Source of the DNA: Limnanthes douglasii subsp. nivea
Taxonomy: Eukaryota > Streptophyta > Magnoliopsida > Brassicales > Limnanthaceae
Assembly (NCBI GenBank): GCA_036936605.1
Contig: JAUPFV010000001.1
Span: 117,498,771-117,562,770, forward strand
Reading direction: 5' to 3'
Length of the DNA: 64,000 nucleotides
The translations under genes and the position numbers were made by a program. The first letter of the stretch is position 1. Every line of letters starts with the position of its first letter. Shown piece after piece: positions 53,748 to 64,000 of the stretch. The notes beneath the pieces are model-generated. The model saw only the letters and a list, made by a program, of their open reading frames with translations, made no database searches and was not told the origin of the DNA.

Positions 53748-56555
53748 ATGGTGACATGAATACTTCCCTGTACCATAATTTTGTTAAGAAGAATTCTAGG
53801 AGAAACATAATTCTTGGTGTTAAAGAGGGTAAAAATTGGATAGCTAACACTAAACTATTGGGTATCCCTACTGAAAGCTACATCAAATGAATCATAACTG
53901 GCCATCCCTATCTTATTGTTGTTGATGAAACTAGAAAAATGAATGACAACATCTTTAATATTATTCCTAAACTGATCACTGATAAAGACAATTACTTACT
54001 AATGATTCATCCATCCTAGAATTATATCTGATGTCCAATGAGGTTTTGTTCTAGATAAATATATCTTGGATAACATTCTACTTGCTAAGGAGTTAATACA
54101 CGATCTTAATAAGAATACAAAAGCTGGTAATATTATTGTCAAAGAAGACATGTCCAAAGCTTTTGACAAAATGTCCCATAGCTTTATAATTAAAGTCCTT
54201 TCTATATTTGTTTTTAGTGCTGCAGTTGTCAATACTTATTGATAGAATGATCAAGTATATATATGTCTCTAACTTTATAAACGATAATGTTAAAGGCTTC
54301 TTCAAAACTAGAACGGGCATCAAGCAAGGGGATCTCCTTTCCCTTAACCTTTTTATAATAGCTGAAAAAGTACTAATTAGAGGGCTCAACAGATTATATG
54401 ATAGCATCAACACAATGAAATATATTTCCAAGAGCCAATCATCATCCCTTACCGTGCATTTACGAATGACATTTTAATATTCACCAATGGCCTTACTTCT
54501 AAAATGGATGCCCTTGGTTCCTTTCTTGAATCTTATCAGAATGTTTCGGGAAAGTCTATTAATAAAGACAAAACTAAAATCATCAATTCATCTAGCTTAT
54601 ATTCTTATAGAAATTTTTACTTTAGTTAATCAAATTGGCTTTAAATCCAGTAGTCTCCCTCACCAACTTAGGTGTAATATTGAATACTAAAAATTGGGCT
54701 TGAAATTATAATCATTTGATCAACAAAATCATAAGTGAAGTTAATATGGGAAGGAAATAAACTTTCTTATGGGGGCAGGCTTGAGTGAATCAATTCAGTC
54801 TTGTTGTCAATTCTATTATACTAGATGCAAAGTTGTCAGCTTCCTAATAACATCATTATTAAGATATAAATTATTTTCAATAAATTTCTATGAGGTTCTA
54901 CTCAGGATTATAGAAAGACACATTGGACAAGCTAGACCAATATTGGTATACCTTTTAATGAAGATGGTCTTAATGTCTAAATCTAAAGGACATTCAATAC
55001 TCATTTTCGTGCAAGTTATGGCTTAGATTTAAGAAAAATAACTCTTTGTGGGATAAGTACTTGCACAATATTTACTGCAAAGATAAGCATCCCTTACATG
55101 CCAAATATACTAAACCTAGTTCTTAGACATGGAAAAGACCTGCATGAATCTAAAATTATATGGAAATTAGGTAAGGGGGAGATGCATTTCTGGCTAGACA
55201 AATGGTGTCTCCCTATTCCTTTTATTCAACTTGATGACCACTCTGATAACATCTACTTCAGAACTAATAAAGTCAAGAACTTTTTGGAAAATAATAAATG
55301 GAGCATTGATAAGCTTAGAAACCTTGTTACTACCTCTGATATAACTCATATAGAGAAAACTACTATAAGGGAGTTGTAGGATGATTCTATTAATTGGATT
55401 CTCTCTAAATATGGTACATTCAGCACTAAGAATACCTGGAATTTCATTAGATTGAAGCACAACAAATCCAATCTCTTTAAAAAACTTTGAAACAATATTA
55501 CACCTAGGAAGTGTTATTTTTTTATCTGCAAAGTTTTAGATAACTGGATTGCTACTGACTCTAACCTCCCAAAAAGACACATTGCTATAATGTGCAAATG
55601 TTAATTCTGTGACAATATGGATAACAATAAACATCTATTTCTATCTTATAACTTTGTCTGGATCATCTGGTCTCATTTTGCTGCTATATTCAAGGTTATA
55701 ATTGAGAGATACATGACTATTTCTCACTTGATAAAGAGCTGGATGTGGTCTACTAACAAGGAAGTTCATGCTAGAACTATCATTCTTGTGATTACATGTT
55801 GTGTCATATGACAATCCATAAATAAAACTAAGTTTAATGGGCTCACTATATCTGCTAGTTCTTATATTACTTATATGAATCATATTATAACTAGTATTGA
55901 CCATGCCAGCATTATAAAGAAAACTCAATGGTCCAAAGATGGAATTGATGCAATAGATCTTGGGTGCTATAATCGTTTGAAGGAAAATAAGAAGCCAAAT
56001 CTCTTTTCTTGGTCTTCACCTCTTCTTGAAAGATTCAAACTAAATACAAGTGCATCATGTTTACCTAATGAAGAGGCTGTTGATGGAAGTGTCATCATAG
56101 ACAAAAAGGGTTATATTATTCTAGGATTTGGTAATCTATATGGCAAGCTCGCCCTATTGTGGCTGAGGCCAGAGATTTTTTTTCATGGCCTTCGAATATG
56201 TAAAAAAAGGACCTTAACAGAGTCGAAATTGAGAACGATTGTCAAAATATTAGTCAATAGGTTCGAGAGGCCAAGGGAATTTTTTAGAAGTCAAAATATT
56301 AGTCAATATTTTATCTTCTAAAAAATTCCCTTGGCCTCTCGAACCTATTCTTAATTGTTGTAGGCTTATAATTTCCCCAATAATGGACCTCTCATATATT
56401 TACAGAGACCAAATAAGGTTGTCGTATGGCTAGCTAAATTGGCTATTAACTGTGAAATGAAGTTTGAACTCAACATCTCTGAGGCCCCCGTTCAATTGAA
56501 TAATATCACTCTATTAGAAAACATTGGAATGGGTTATATTAGAATGAAAAACTGA
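53748..56555 (+). pseudogene. LINE-2 ORF2, 3' part (RT, zf-RVT, RNase H)
   Basis: It resumes in phase after the TSD with DMNTSLYHNFVKKNSRRN, the usual W-x-x-x-G-D-x-N-T-x-x-F/Y-H segment before the RT. RT landmarks: LLAKELIHDLNKNTKAGNII, KEDMSKAFDKMSHSF (54145-54190), TGIKQGDLLS (about 54315) and TNDILIFTNGLT (about 54460-54500; the catalytic A-D-D is T-N-D). Then KIIWKLGKGEMHFWLDKWCL (zf-RVT, 55153-55212) and RNase H-like RFKLNTSASCLPNEEAVDGS (56022-56080). After the inverted repeat at 56256-56349 it ends with WLAKLAINCEMKFELNISEA and a TGA at 56553. Many stops. Confidence 0.85.
56256..56349. repeat. Perfect inverted repeat, 35-bp arms, 24-bp loop
   Basis: Arms 56256-56290 (AATAGGTTCGAGAGGCCAAG...) and 56315-56349 (...CTTGGCCTCTCGAACCTATT) are exact complements. 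The flanking 18-bp sequence GTCAAAATATTAGTCAAT occurs twice (56240 and 56290). It lies in the LINE RNase H region. Confidence 0.95.
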
Positions 56556-58140
56556 TAATGCAGCTCTAAATATAAGATGTTATCTTGTTACCAATCTACT
56601 AATGCAGCTCGCATGTAACTCCTCACAAGCCTATGTAAATTTAGTTTGTTCGTTTTCTATCATAGGTCTCAAGAAGTAGAAGGGGTAAACGGTATGGAAA
56701 GAAAAACTTTGTCAAGATTCCTACCGAACTCAGCTAAGAAGAACATCAGCAAGCGACCCGGTCTGGAAGTAGATGCGACAGAGCATAACTCCTATATCTA
56801 ATTAATTTGTTTTTTTATGTTTAGTATGTAATATAAAAAATTTCCAAAATAAAAAACGAATCAATTAAAATTTACTGAAAAAAGTCACTACAGTTAAAAA
56901 TACATTACATAAATTTTAAATACGTAGATTGTCTGAAAATAATACATGAATATTAAATGTTCTAAAAAATAAATCTTCAGAAACTCTGTGCACCATAATT
57001 GCGTAGTCGGTGGACAATCGGTGCCGGTAAGGCACACCGATAGTGCAGATGCACGTCATCACCGGTGCATCTTCATATTCCTGGAAATTCCGGCGAGGAA
57101 GATCCCAAATTCATCATAACAAGCCATAAATATATAAATCACAATCTTAACCCATAAATTCTACCAAATCACAACAATAAACATACAATATACTAACTAA
57201 TATACTAAACAATTCAAAAAAGAACTTATAAAAAACCAAGAACAAGTTGAAATATTTTAAGCCAATTATTCATCCATCATGAACAAATCAATTCATAAAC
57301 AAAACTAAATAATTCATCAATCAATCAAAATAAAAAAAAAACGAGCAAAAATTTAAACTAAAATAAAATAAAAAATATTCACGCACCCGTAAATTAAAAA
57401 AAAATATGAAAAGATAAGTTGAAAAAAAATGAATTTTTGGTTAAAAAACAAAATAGATGGTGTTTAAAAAACAAAATTCCTCATATACTGCCAAAATGAT
57501 ATTTTTATCCAAAAATGATAAACTAAATACATTTTGGTTAATTTAAAATTAGACCGAATTAAATTAGATTTGGATGAATTTAACTCATTTTGTATTTTAA
57601 CATAAATATATTCCCCAATTCACCTGTATTCATAGGTAAAGATATGAGGTGTGTTTTCTATAGTTGTAATAAAGAGTAAAGTTAGCTACAATGATAAGCC
57701 GTTAGTATTTAGTTTTTGTCCAAACAACGAGTTGGAGTAGTTTAAGAATATATAATTGGTTTCGGCTAAACTATTTTTTTTTAAATTTAGAAATGGTTTT
57801 AAGAAGATGACTTTTTTATATTTTTATAGTTCTTTTGATCGATTTATTTTGACTTTTTGAAAAAATTGCTAAACATAAAGTCACTAAGTTTGTTATCTTT
57901 GCATATACTTAATTTTTGTAACAAATTTTCATTTATATACAAATTCCAATTTTGTTTATAAACTCAATTTTTTTGTTGAAAAAAAATCCTTCACAATTTT
58001 TTATAATAAACCTCAATCTAGTCATATCCTAAGGAAAAAAATATAAATAAAATACAAGAATCTATTTATGAGAATTGAAACTTCAAATGAGATAATTTTT
58101 CTAATCAATTAGATATAAAGTTCTCATTTTTAACGATCTA
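56556..58140. other. AT-rich region, no gene recognised
   Basis: The first 90 bp are probably the LINE-2 3' untranslated region. A GC-richer island at 57000-57110 contains GGTGCCGG, CACCGATAG and CACCGGTGCATC, which resemble motifs flanking the MULE relic to the right. The rest is AT-rich with no supported frame. Confidence 0.4.
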
Positions 58141-58174
58141 TTTCTGTTTAGGATTTTTTTTTACGGTATCACAC

Positions 58175-58715
58175 GGTCGATGCAAAACCTAAAGATGGGT
58201 AATGACCAAATTTTGCGGTGTAAGGTAGCCAACGCCACCCCTCCTATGTAGCCTACGCTGCCGGTCCGTGCATTTTGCACGAACGATGATTAAAATGTGG
58301 TTAGTTTTTTACACTATAATTTAGATACCTGTGGTGGAACCAAGCCCACTCGATTAATTTTTTACACTATAATTTAGACACAGATAGTGGAACCAAGCCC
58401 ACTCTTTTGGTGTGGTTTGGCCAACGTCGTCGATGTCACACTTTCATCATATGCAATAAATTTGTCAATGACTGTTTATCGTTATTGGCGCCATCAGTGT
58501 TATTGGATTGCACCTCCGGTTTAATAGTTCAGCACGTCGGTGTAAGGGTGAGAAATAATATATGAAAACTAATTGGTGATTCACTTCCCACAATGCGGTG
58601 TGGATTGTTTGAAGGCAGGTGAGAAACGACACAACTAGTGTATAAATTCCACCGGCGGCATATAAACTTAACACCGCCGGTGTATATAAAATCATCCTGT
58701 TTTTATGATTTTGAT
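58175..58715. repeat. Subterminal repeats of a MULE relic (left side), with a local duplication
   Basis: A 54-bp unit (TTTTTTACACTATAATTTAG to GTGGAACCAAGCCCACTC) is duplicated at 58305-58412. The stretch is rich in short CACCGCCGGTG, CACCGGCGG and CGGTGTAAGG motifs, also found at 62290-62870. Confidence 0.6.
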
Positions 58716-58739
58716 GTTTAAACTTTGCCTATGTAGATG

Positions 58740-61130
58740 GAGGTTAAGGATTCCAGTTTAATGGGAGAGGGTTCATTGCACCGTCGATTTTAGTGATTTA
58801 TTTACCACGAAAGCCAACTATACACAATAAGAAAATGATTGATTGGGTTAATGTTACCGCAAAGCACAACATGTTCGTAGTTGTATTAAGACATCACGAA
58901 GATACGAAAAGCAGAATAAATCCTAGACTATTGTTTGTATGTGAGAGATCAGACATGAAGATGGTGGAACCAAAAGATCTTAAGATGAAGTCTACTGGAG
59001 GCAAGAAATAAGAATGCCTTTTTACGGTTAATAAAAATGAGGGAAATGGTGATTTATGGTCTTAGAGATTGTGCGGGGTTCACAATCATGATAGTGGAAA
59101 TATCAAGGAAGACCATTTGTACTATGGATGATTATATAAAGAAGAGTTGGAGTTTGTGATTAGTTTTATTAAAATGGGATCCCATCATCGGGATATTCTT
59201 AGCGGAGTCAAAATATTGAATCCTAACAATTTTCCGTCCTTGCACAATGTGTGCAATGCTCAACTAAAACATAAGAAGGTTGAGAAAGACGTACACTCGT
59301 AGTTTTAATACTTGTTAGGTGAACTAAACGGTGAAATTATTATGAATGACAAGATCGTACAGACGGAAGTGGTATCATAACTGATTTTTTTTACACATCT
59401 GGTTAGTATGGATTTATTATGAACGTTTCCAAATATGATTGTAATAGATAATACCTACAAGTACGTGGTGATGTTGTATGATATAGTTGGAGCCACTTGT
59501 ATCCGAAAGAATTTCTATATCATATTTATGTTTATATCCGAAGAGAAAAGTAGAAGCTACAAATGGGTGTTAGAATACTTACAATAGTTGATGGTAACTC
59601 ACCACATAGAAATACCATCCATTGTTTTAAAGGATAAATGCTCAGTGTTCGTGAATGCGGTCGAAGAAGTATTCATTAATACAACCCAAGTGTTATATGG
59701 ATAACATAATAGCATGAATGTCCTAGCGAAAAAAAAAATCATCAATGATAAAAAAGTTTGTGATGAATTTTTGAAAGTGTGGAGTAAAATGATGTTTTCT
59801 GATACAGAATCTCGTTCAATAAACATCTGTAGCAAGTGCTTAGTAACTTCAAAGAATATCTGAAAGTAATCAAATACACTGAAACTTGGTTAGAGCCTTA
59901 CGGTGATAAGTTATATCACGTGAAGTACTAACTAGTCATTGGAATTTGGTAACCAAACCACTAACCGCGTTGAGAGAGCTCATTCCACCCTTAAAAATTT
60001 CCTTGGTACGAGCAAAGGTAACTCCGAGTCATTTTGGTTGAAGGTATATACTTCGATCGAATTACAACACAAAGAAATTAAAGCCTCACTTGAAAAGAGT
60101 CGTTAGTGGTTTGGAAAAACATTTCATGGAAGTAAAACGTGCCCAAACAAGGATAGTTGTGTATGATATACCTTGTGGTTGTGATGTGTTAACTATGTGC
60201 GATACATATATCTAAAAAATTATAAAAAAAATGCTTAGAGGTACCTTTAGACTTTTTCCATGATCACTAGAAGAGATTAGAAATAGTTATTCGTACTAAT
60301 CTTACGATCATCGAGAAGTTGAAAAAAGCTGGATAAACTCGTATTCATTATTATGGAAATCAAGGATGAAGCACGCATAAAACATGTGTACAAGAAATGG
60401 TTTGCCATAGTCCATCCAGAAAAAACTTTCCTATTAGATCCTTTAAACAAAGTAAAGGTGCATACTCAGCTAGCTTCGTAATGCAAGTTGTCTATTACTG
60501 CATTTGCAACATCCACTAAACGGGACAAATTATATAACGAACATGTGATAAATTCTAAAAAAGTGAGTGTACCATCGTTAGGAATATTTCAAAACTCCAT
60601 CAATCATTTTGTATAGAAGGAGCGGAACACCGCCTCATAAATTTTGTAAGGAGAGCAAATTTCATAAACAATAAAGCGATTATCCTACACAAGTACGTCA
60701 AACGATACATTATAATGGAATAATCGGCATAAGTCAAGTACTATGCTGTCCACATATTTTATAAAAATTTTTTAACTATAATCAACGACGTTAAAACCAA
60801 TACACACTACAGGTACCGTTCAATTGTGTTTGCCTTGAATGGAAACAAAATGGAAGGTTGATTAGGGATGCCCTCTACAACGAGCTTATGGATGTCGCAT
60901 TCATGTACATTAAGATATTTACTAGCATGGAGGATTTAGTAGATATTAAGCAACATTTGAAGTGCTCTAGCGATGCGGCTAGAATGGAGAATCAGATGAC
61001 GATGCCCGAGATGGAAGTCACATTCGCTTCTACATTTAACTACATACTCCATTTCGTAGGACAATCAAAGACCATTGATGTTAGTTTTATTTTTCTACTG
61101 TTAAAAGGTGCACCCCCTCCAATATCAAAC
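58740..61130 (+). pseudogene. Second MULE transposase with OTU-like C-terminus, heavily decayed
   Basis: Blocks in order: MIDWVNVTAKHNMFVVVLRH and CERSDMKMVEPKDLK (58830-58990), LCGVHNHDSGN (about 59070-59105), SLHNVCNAQLKHKKVEKDV (59237-59296), the DDE region FPNMIVIDNTYKYVVMLYDI (first D, about 59428-59490), SEEKSRSYKWVLEYLQ, IPSIVLKDKCSVFVNAVEEV (second D) and VERAHSTLKNFLGTSKG (about 59965-60020). The C-terminal part has NDVKTNTHYRYRSIVFALNG (about 60785-60840), DALYNELMDVAFMYI and MTMPEMEVTFASTFNYILHF (about 61000-61060), matching an OTU-type domain. The catalytic-cysteine position reads Tyr (H-Y-R-Y-R-S). Dozens of stops and shifts. Confidence 0.7.
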
Positions 61131-61133
61131 TAG

Positions 61134-61660
61134 ACGGAAATAAAATTGGGTTGGGTCAATACCAACCACTTTTCTTTAACATAAGTAGTTCATTTTATCA
61201 AATATTCGATTCAACTTACAACATCTCTCCAATTTTTACATTATAATTTTTATGCGTTTTTTGTAGTTTTTCATTGTGATTGTTGTCTTTTGTGCAAGAA
61301 TACATCATTATTTCCTAGTATTTTGTTGAGTACATACCGAAGGTTGGGTATTACCGATGCATTCTCGTTGCAAGAGATACAAAGAAATTAAAATTCATAG
61401 TTTTGAAGTAATCAATTTAGCCACTTTCATTTTTTTTTCATTGTAATCTATGTACAATTTCCCACACCTCCTTGTGTGTTATATAGATTATGATAACTAG
61501 TAAATTTGAAATAATAACATTAGATATAAATTAGTTGACATAGTTTCAAATATTACATAATTCTTACGTAATATGTAATCAAAGTACAAATGCAAACAAC
61601 TAAAATATACAAATAGTTAACATAGTTGACGTAAAATGTGGGTTGATGGTGAAGAATAAC
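61134..61660. other. Convergent spacer, no gene recognised
   Basis: AT-rich spacer between the decayed transposase and the putative minus-strand companion. No motif identified. Confidence 0.4.
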
Positions 61661-61667
61661 TTCATTC

Positions 61668-62215
61668 ATGCTCGAGCCATTTATCGAAAGGATATTCCTC
61701 GTCTTCGTTAGTTTCATCGGAATTTGCGTAAACGAATTCGATGCAATTGGCTTCCGCATCAGTTTTATCTTTAATTTCTTGCACTGCGTGATCCAGCATA
61801 TCTTTTTTTAATTAGAATTTGAAATCTCATACCGGAAACATTGCAAATTTTGTGTTTGATTATACAGGGGAGTGATACTATGGTTATACTTTGAACTATG
61901 TTCAAATAATCTAACGTGGTGCCGAGTTATTCACCTCTACGTGTTGGGGGTATCATACAAGCCAAAAGTGTTGTTTTCATGTCGTGCGTAAAGTACATTA
62001 TGCATTAACTACTTTGATAAAACCATAAGTTTCTTACGATATTGTGCGTTTCACAAATCAACAGCTTTGAGCAGATACGCATCTTCGTGCACATTTCAAT
62101 TCGCATCACCCATGGTATGGTGGTATGTATTTGACTCATGAGAGCTTTCTTCATAAAGGAAAATTGCTGGGAATAAAACAATATAGTTGCGGAAAGCTTC
62201 AAAAATATTAGCGGG
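61668..62215 (-). pseudogene. Putative companion gene of the MULE (SANT/Myb-like), decayed
   Basis: The minus frame 61800-61668 is coding-like (LDHAVQEIKDKTDAEANCIE, then an acidic C-terminus ending KWLEHE and TGA). Upstream (62215-62005) are fragments YEESSHESNTYHHTMGDAN and VHEDAYLLKAVDL. Position and convergence mimic the companion at 29160-29549 beside the other MULE-OTU transposase. The stretch 61805-62000 between them is non-coding, possibly an intron. Confidence 0.4.
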
Positions 62216-62289
62216 GAACCATTATCATTTGGCGGGTTTTTCTAATATAGACTTTTTTGTTTTAGAATTAAATGAAAATCCCACCAATG

Positions 62290-62870
62290 ATATAGAATTT
62301 GTGTATCGTTGGTAGGAAATTTGGTTGTCGGTGCGGAATTTTCACACCGGTAGCGTCAATAATATATTGGCGGTGCTAGTGCCCTGCACCACCGGTATAA
62401 GAATGCAAAAACAATCTAGTCAAGTATTTCGTAACATTCATCACATCAGTGGTGTGTATTTTTCAAATCATCAGTAGGAAAATCCACGAGTGTGGATTTT
62501 CCAAACCGACAGCGTGGATATTGCACTGATGGTGCAAATGTCCCAAACTATTGGTTGGAGAATGTAAAAACAATTAAGCCCAATATTTAAGTAATAAACA
62601 TCTTACCCGCGGTGTGTAATTTTCAAACCGTTGGTGGGAAACTTCACTATCGGTGTGGAATTTCTGCACCGACAACGTGGGTATTGCAACGGTGGTGCAG
62701 ATGTCTCGCACCCACGATGTGAGAATGTAAAAACAATAAAGCCCAGTTTTAAGTAATGGGCATCCCACCGGTGATAGGTAATTTTCGAACTGTCGGTGAA
62801 AAACTCCCCTGTCAATTTGCATATTAGCAATGTAGATGCTATACTGGTGGTGTAAATGTAAAAAAATGAA
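62290..62870. repeat. Tandem repeat, period about 160 bp, 3-4 imperfect copies (subterminal region of the MULE relic)
   Basis: Anchors AAAAACAATCTAGTCAAGTA (62407), AAAAACAATTAAGCCCAAT (about 62567) and AAAAACAATAAAGCCCAG (about 62729) recur every 160-163 bp. Between them are alternating (G/C)GGTGTGGAATTT, CACCGGTGGTG and GGTGGTGCAAATGTC elements. No coding capacity. Confidence 0.8.
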
Positions 62871-63553
62871 GAAGCATAATTAATTTTAAAAAACTCTTCA
62901 TAAAAAGTTAACCAATCAGAAAATACAACACAAGAAATATAGAGAAACAACCAAAAAACAACACAATCAGTACATAACAAAAGCTATACATGTCCAACAA
63001 AATCAATGTTATACAACATACATGTCCAGTATACGAAAACAAAATGTTATGTTATAAAAATTACCCAAACAACAACTAAAGCTTACCAAAATGTGGCGTT
63101 CTCCAAAACCAACGTACAAGGAAAGATGGTGGCTAAACAAACATAAATAATATCAAGATACCTATGATGCTAAAAATCCATGAACTTGTGATTTGCACGA
63201 ATCACTTCATGAAATTGTTCGCATGTGCAGCGCTGTCATCAAGAGGTCAACATAATTTATCGTATAAATCTCCTCTGCAGTAGAACGGTCATCAAGAATA
63301 TATGGAGTGATGTGAAACCACCCGTACTTTGCGACATAAGCCGAGTACTGAGGCGTTGCCGTCCTATGACTTCCAGTCAGTGGTCGTGTAAACCTATTAG
63401 TGACATAGAAATGTGATCGTCAGTTTTCCAATCCTGAGCGTTAACACGATATCAACAATGTTTTTTATATATAAGAGGTCGAAGTGCAATATGATCAAGT
63501 GGTTTCCCTTATATCTAACCAAATTGTCGCATCACTTGATATGATAAATATCT
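62871..63553. other. No gene recognised
   Basis: AT-rich. A 63-codon plus frame at 63225-63416 has no recognisable motif. Confidence 0.4.
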
Positions 63554-64000
63554 GGGCTACGATAAAATGAGACCCCATTTTATTAGAATCAGACCCGGTT
63601 TTAATAGAATGACACCTCCACTGATTACAAAACTGTCACTGTTATAAATCTTATTTACAATAAAAAAAACAGCCAAAACTCTATTAAAAAACCCTAACTC
63701 TCTACAACTAGCAAATGTAAAAACTTTAAATTTTATAAATCCGAGTGTACCACTTTTTAAGATATGTATTCTTTACTTATTTATGTATTTTTTAAAATTT
63801 ACATATGTATATTTAGTGATATTTAAAACAAAATATTTTGTTCAAAAAATCAAATTTGTATATATTTGTATTTTTTATTTTGAATTCTAGTTAGTTCTAT
63901 AGGTTATGTTAGGTGTATATCTTCGATTAGGCAGTATATTTGCTTAAGTTGGAATAACATGTATAAATTTAGAAGTTTGAAGGGTTGAATCATGTTATTG
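63554..64000 (+). mobile_element. Left terminus of a further MULE of the same family, running off the window
   Basis: It starts GGGCTACGATAAAATGAGAC and continues with a second AGAATCAGACCC unit. It is collinear with the termini at 25042 and 37186, and the subterminal part (AAAACTCTATTAAAAAACCC, then ATATTTAGTGATATTTAAAA) is also shared. The interior is not in the window. Confidence 0.65.

Noticed and set aside
1..64000. Endogenous pararetrovirus or other integrated virus
   Set aside because: Every RT seen is accompanied by LTRs plus integrase, by copia domain order, or by LINE endonuclease; no movement protein or caulimovirus-type layout was seen.
1..64000. tRNA or rRNA genes
   Set aside because: Only primer-binding-site fragments complementary to tRNA 3' ends were noticed; no full cloverleaf or rRNA-like sequence was recognised by eye.

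Overview
This is a repeat-rich stretch of a plant nuclear genome, almost certainly an angiosperm. It has GT-AG introns, plant LTR-retrotransposon lineages, Mutator-like DNA elements (MULEs), a PYR/PYL/RCAR-type abscisic-acid receptor reading frame and a histone H2B relic. I did not identify the species. Only one ordinary host gene is visible: a five-exon SDR/MAT2B-like reductase gene at 32942-35216. Most of the rest is transposable elements, many nested.

Layout. (1) 1-3617 is the 3' end of a Ty3/gypsy element of the Tat/Ogre/Retand kind, with an antisense extra ORF (aORF) and a 3' LTR. (2) 3830-6480 is a decayed Ty1/copia relic. (3) About 6480-24350 is an old LINE (LINE-1) split at 7537/22822 by a 15.3-kb Tat-like element (7538-22821, TSD ATCTC). 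That element is itself split in its RNase H region by a 5.2-kb CRM-like Ty3/gypsy element (11489-16717, TSD ATGTT), and its aORF region carries a 767-bp hAT-type MITE. (4) 25042-32900 is MULE territory: a decayed plant-mobile-domain (MAIN-like) gene, two small companion genes, and a transposase with MULE, SWIM and OTU-like parts. (5) 32942-35216 is the host gene. (6) 35731-37156 and 37186-39548 are two adjacent Pack-MULE-like elements of the same terminal family; one carries a broken histone H2B, the other an uninterrupted 181-codon PYL receptor frame and a second copy of the hAT MITE. (7) 39745-40186 is a long foldback element. (8) About 41100-56640 is a second LINE (LINE-2), split at 43705/53748 by a complete but decayed 10.04-kb Tat-like element on the minus strand (43706-53747, TSD ATGGT). 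(9) About 58140-62880 is another MULE relic with a decayed MULE-OTU transposase and CACCGGTGG-rich flanks. (10) 63554 starts another MULE terminus that runs off the window.

Themes. Three Tat-like elements each keep a relic of the same antisense ORF, with a coiled-coil tail, converging on pol. One MULE family, with termini built from repeated CTATAATGAGACC units, links the transposase-bearing elements to the two gene-carrying ones; it is the most likely source of the PYL and H2B passengers. Nesting order and LTR divergence agree: by eye about 15% for the outer Tat element, 10% for the minus-strand Tat element and 4-5% for the CRM-like one. All functional statements come from reading the translations; no database search was run.
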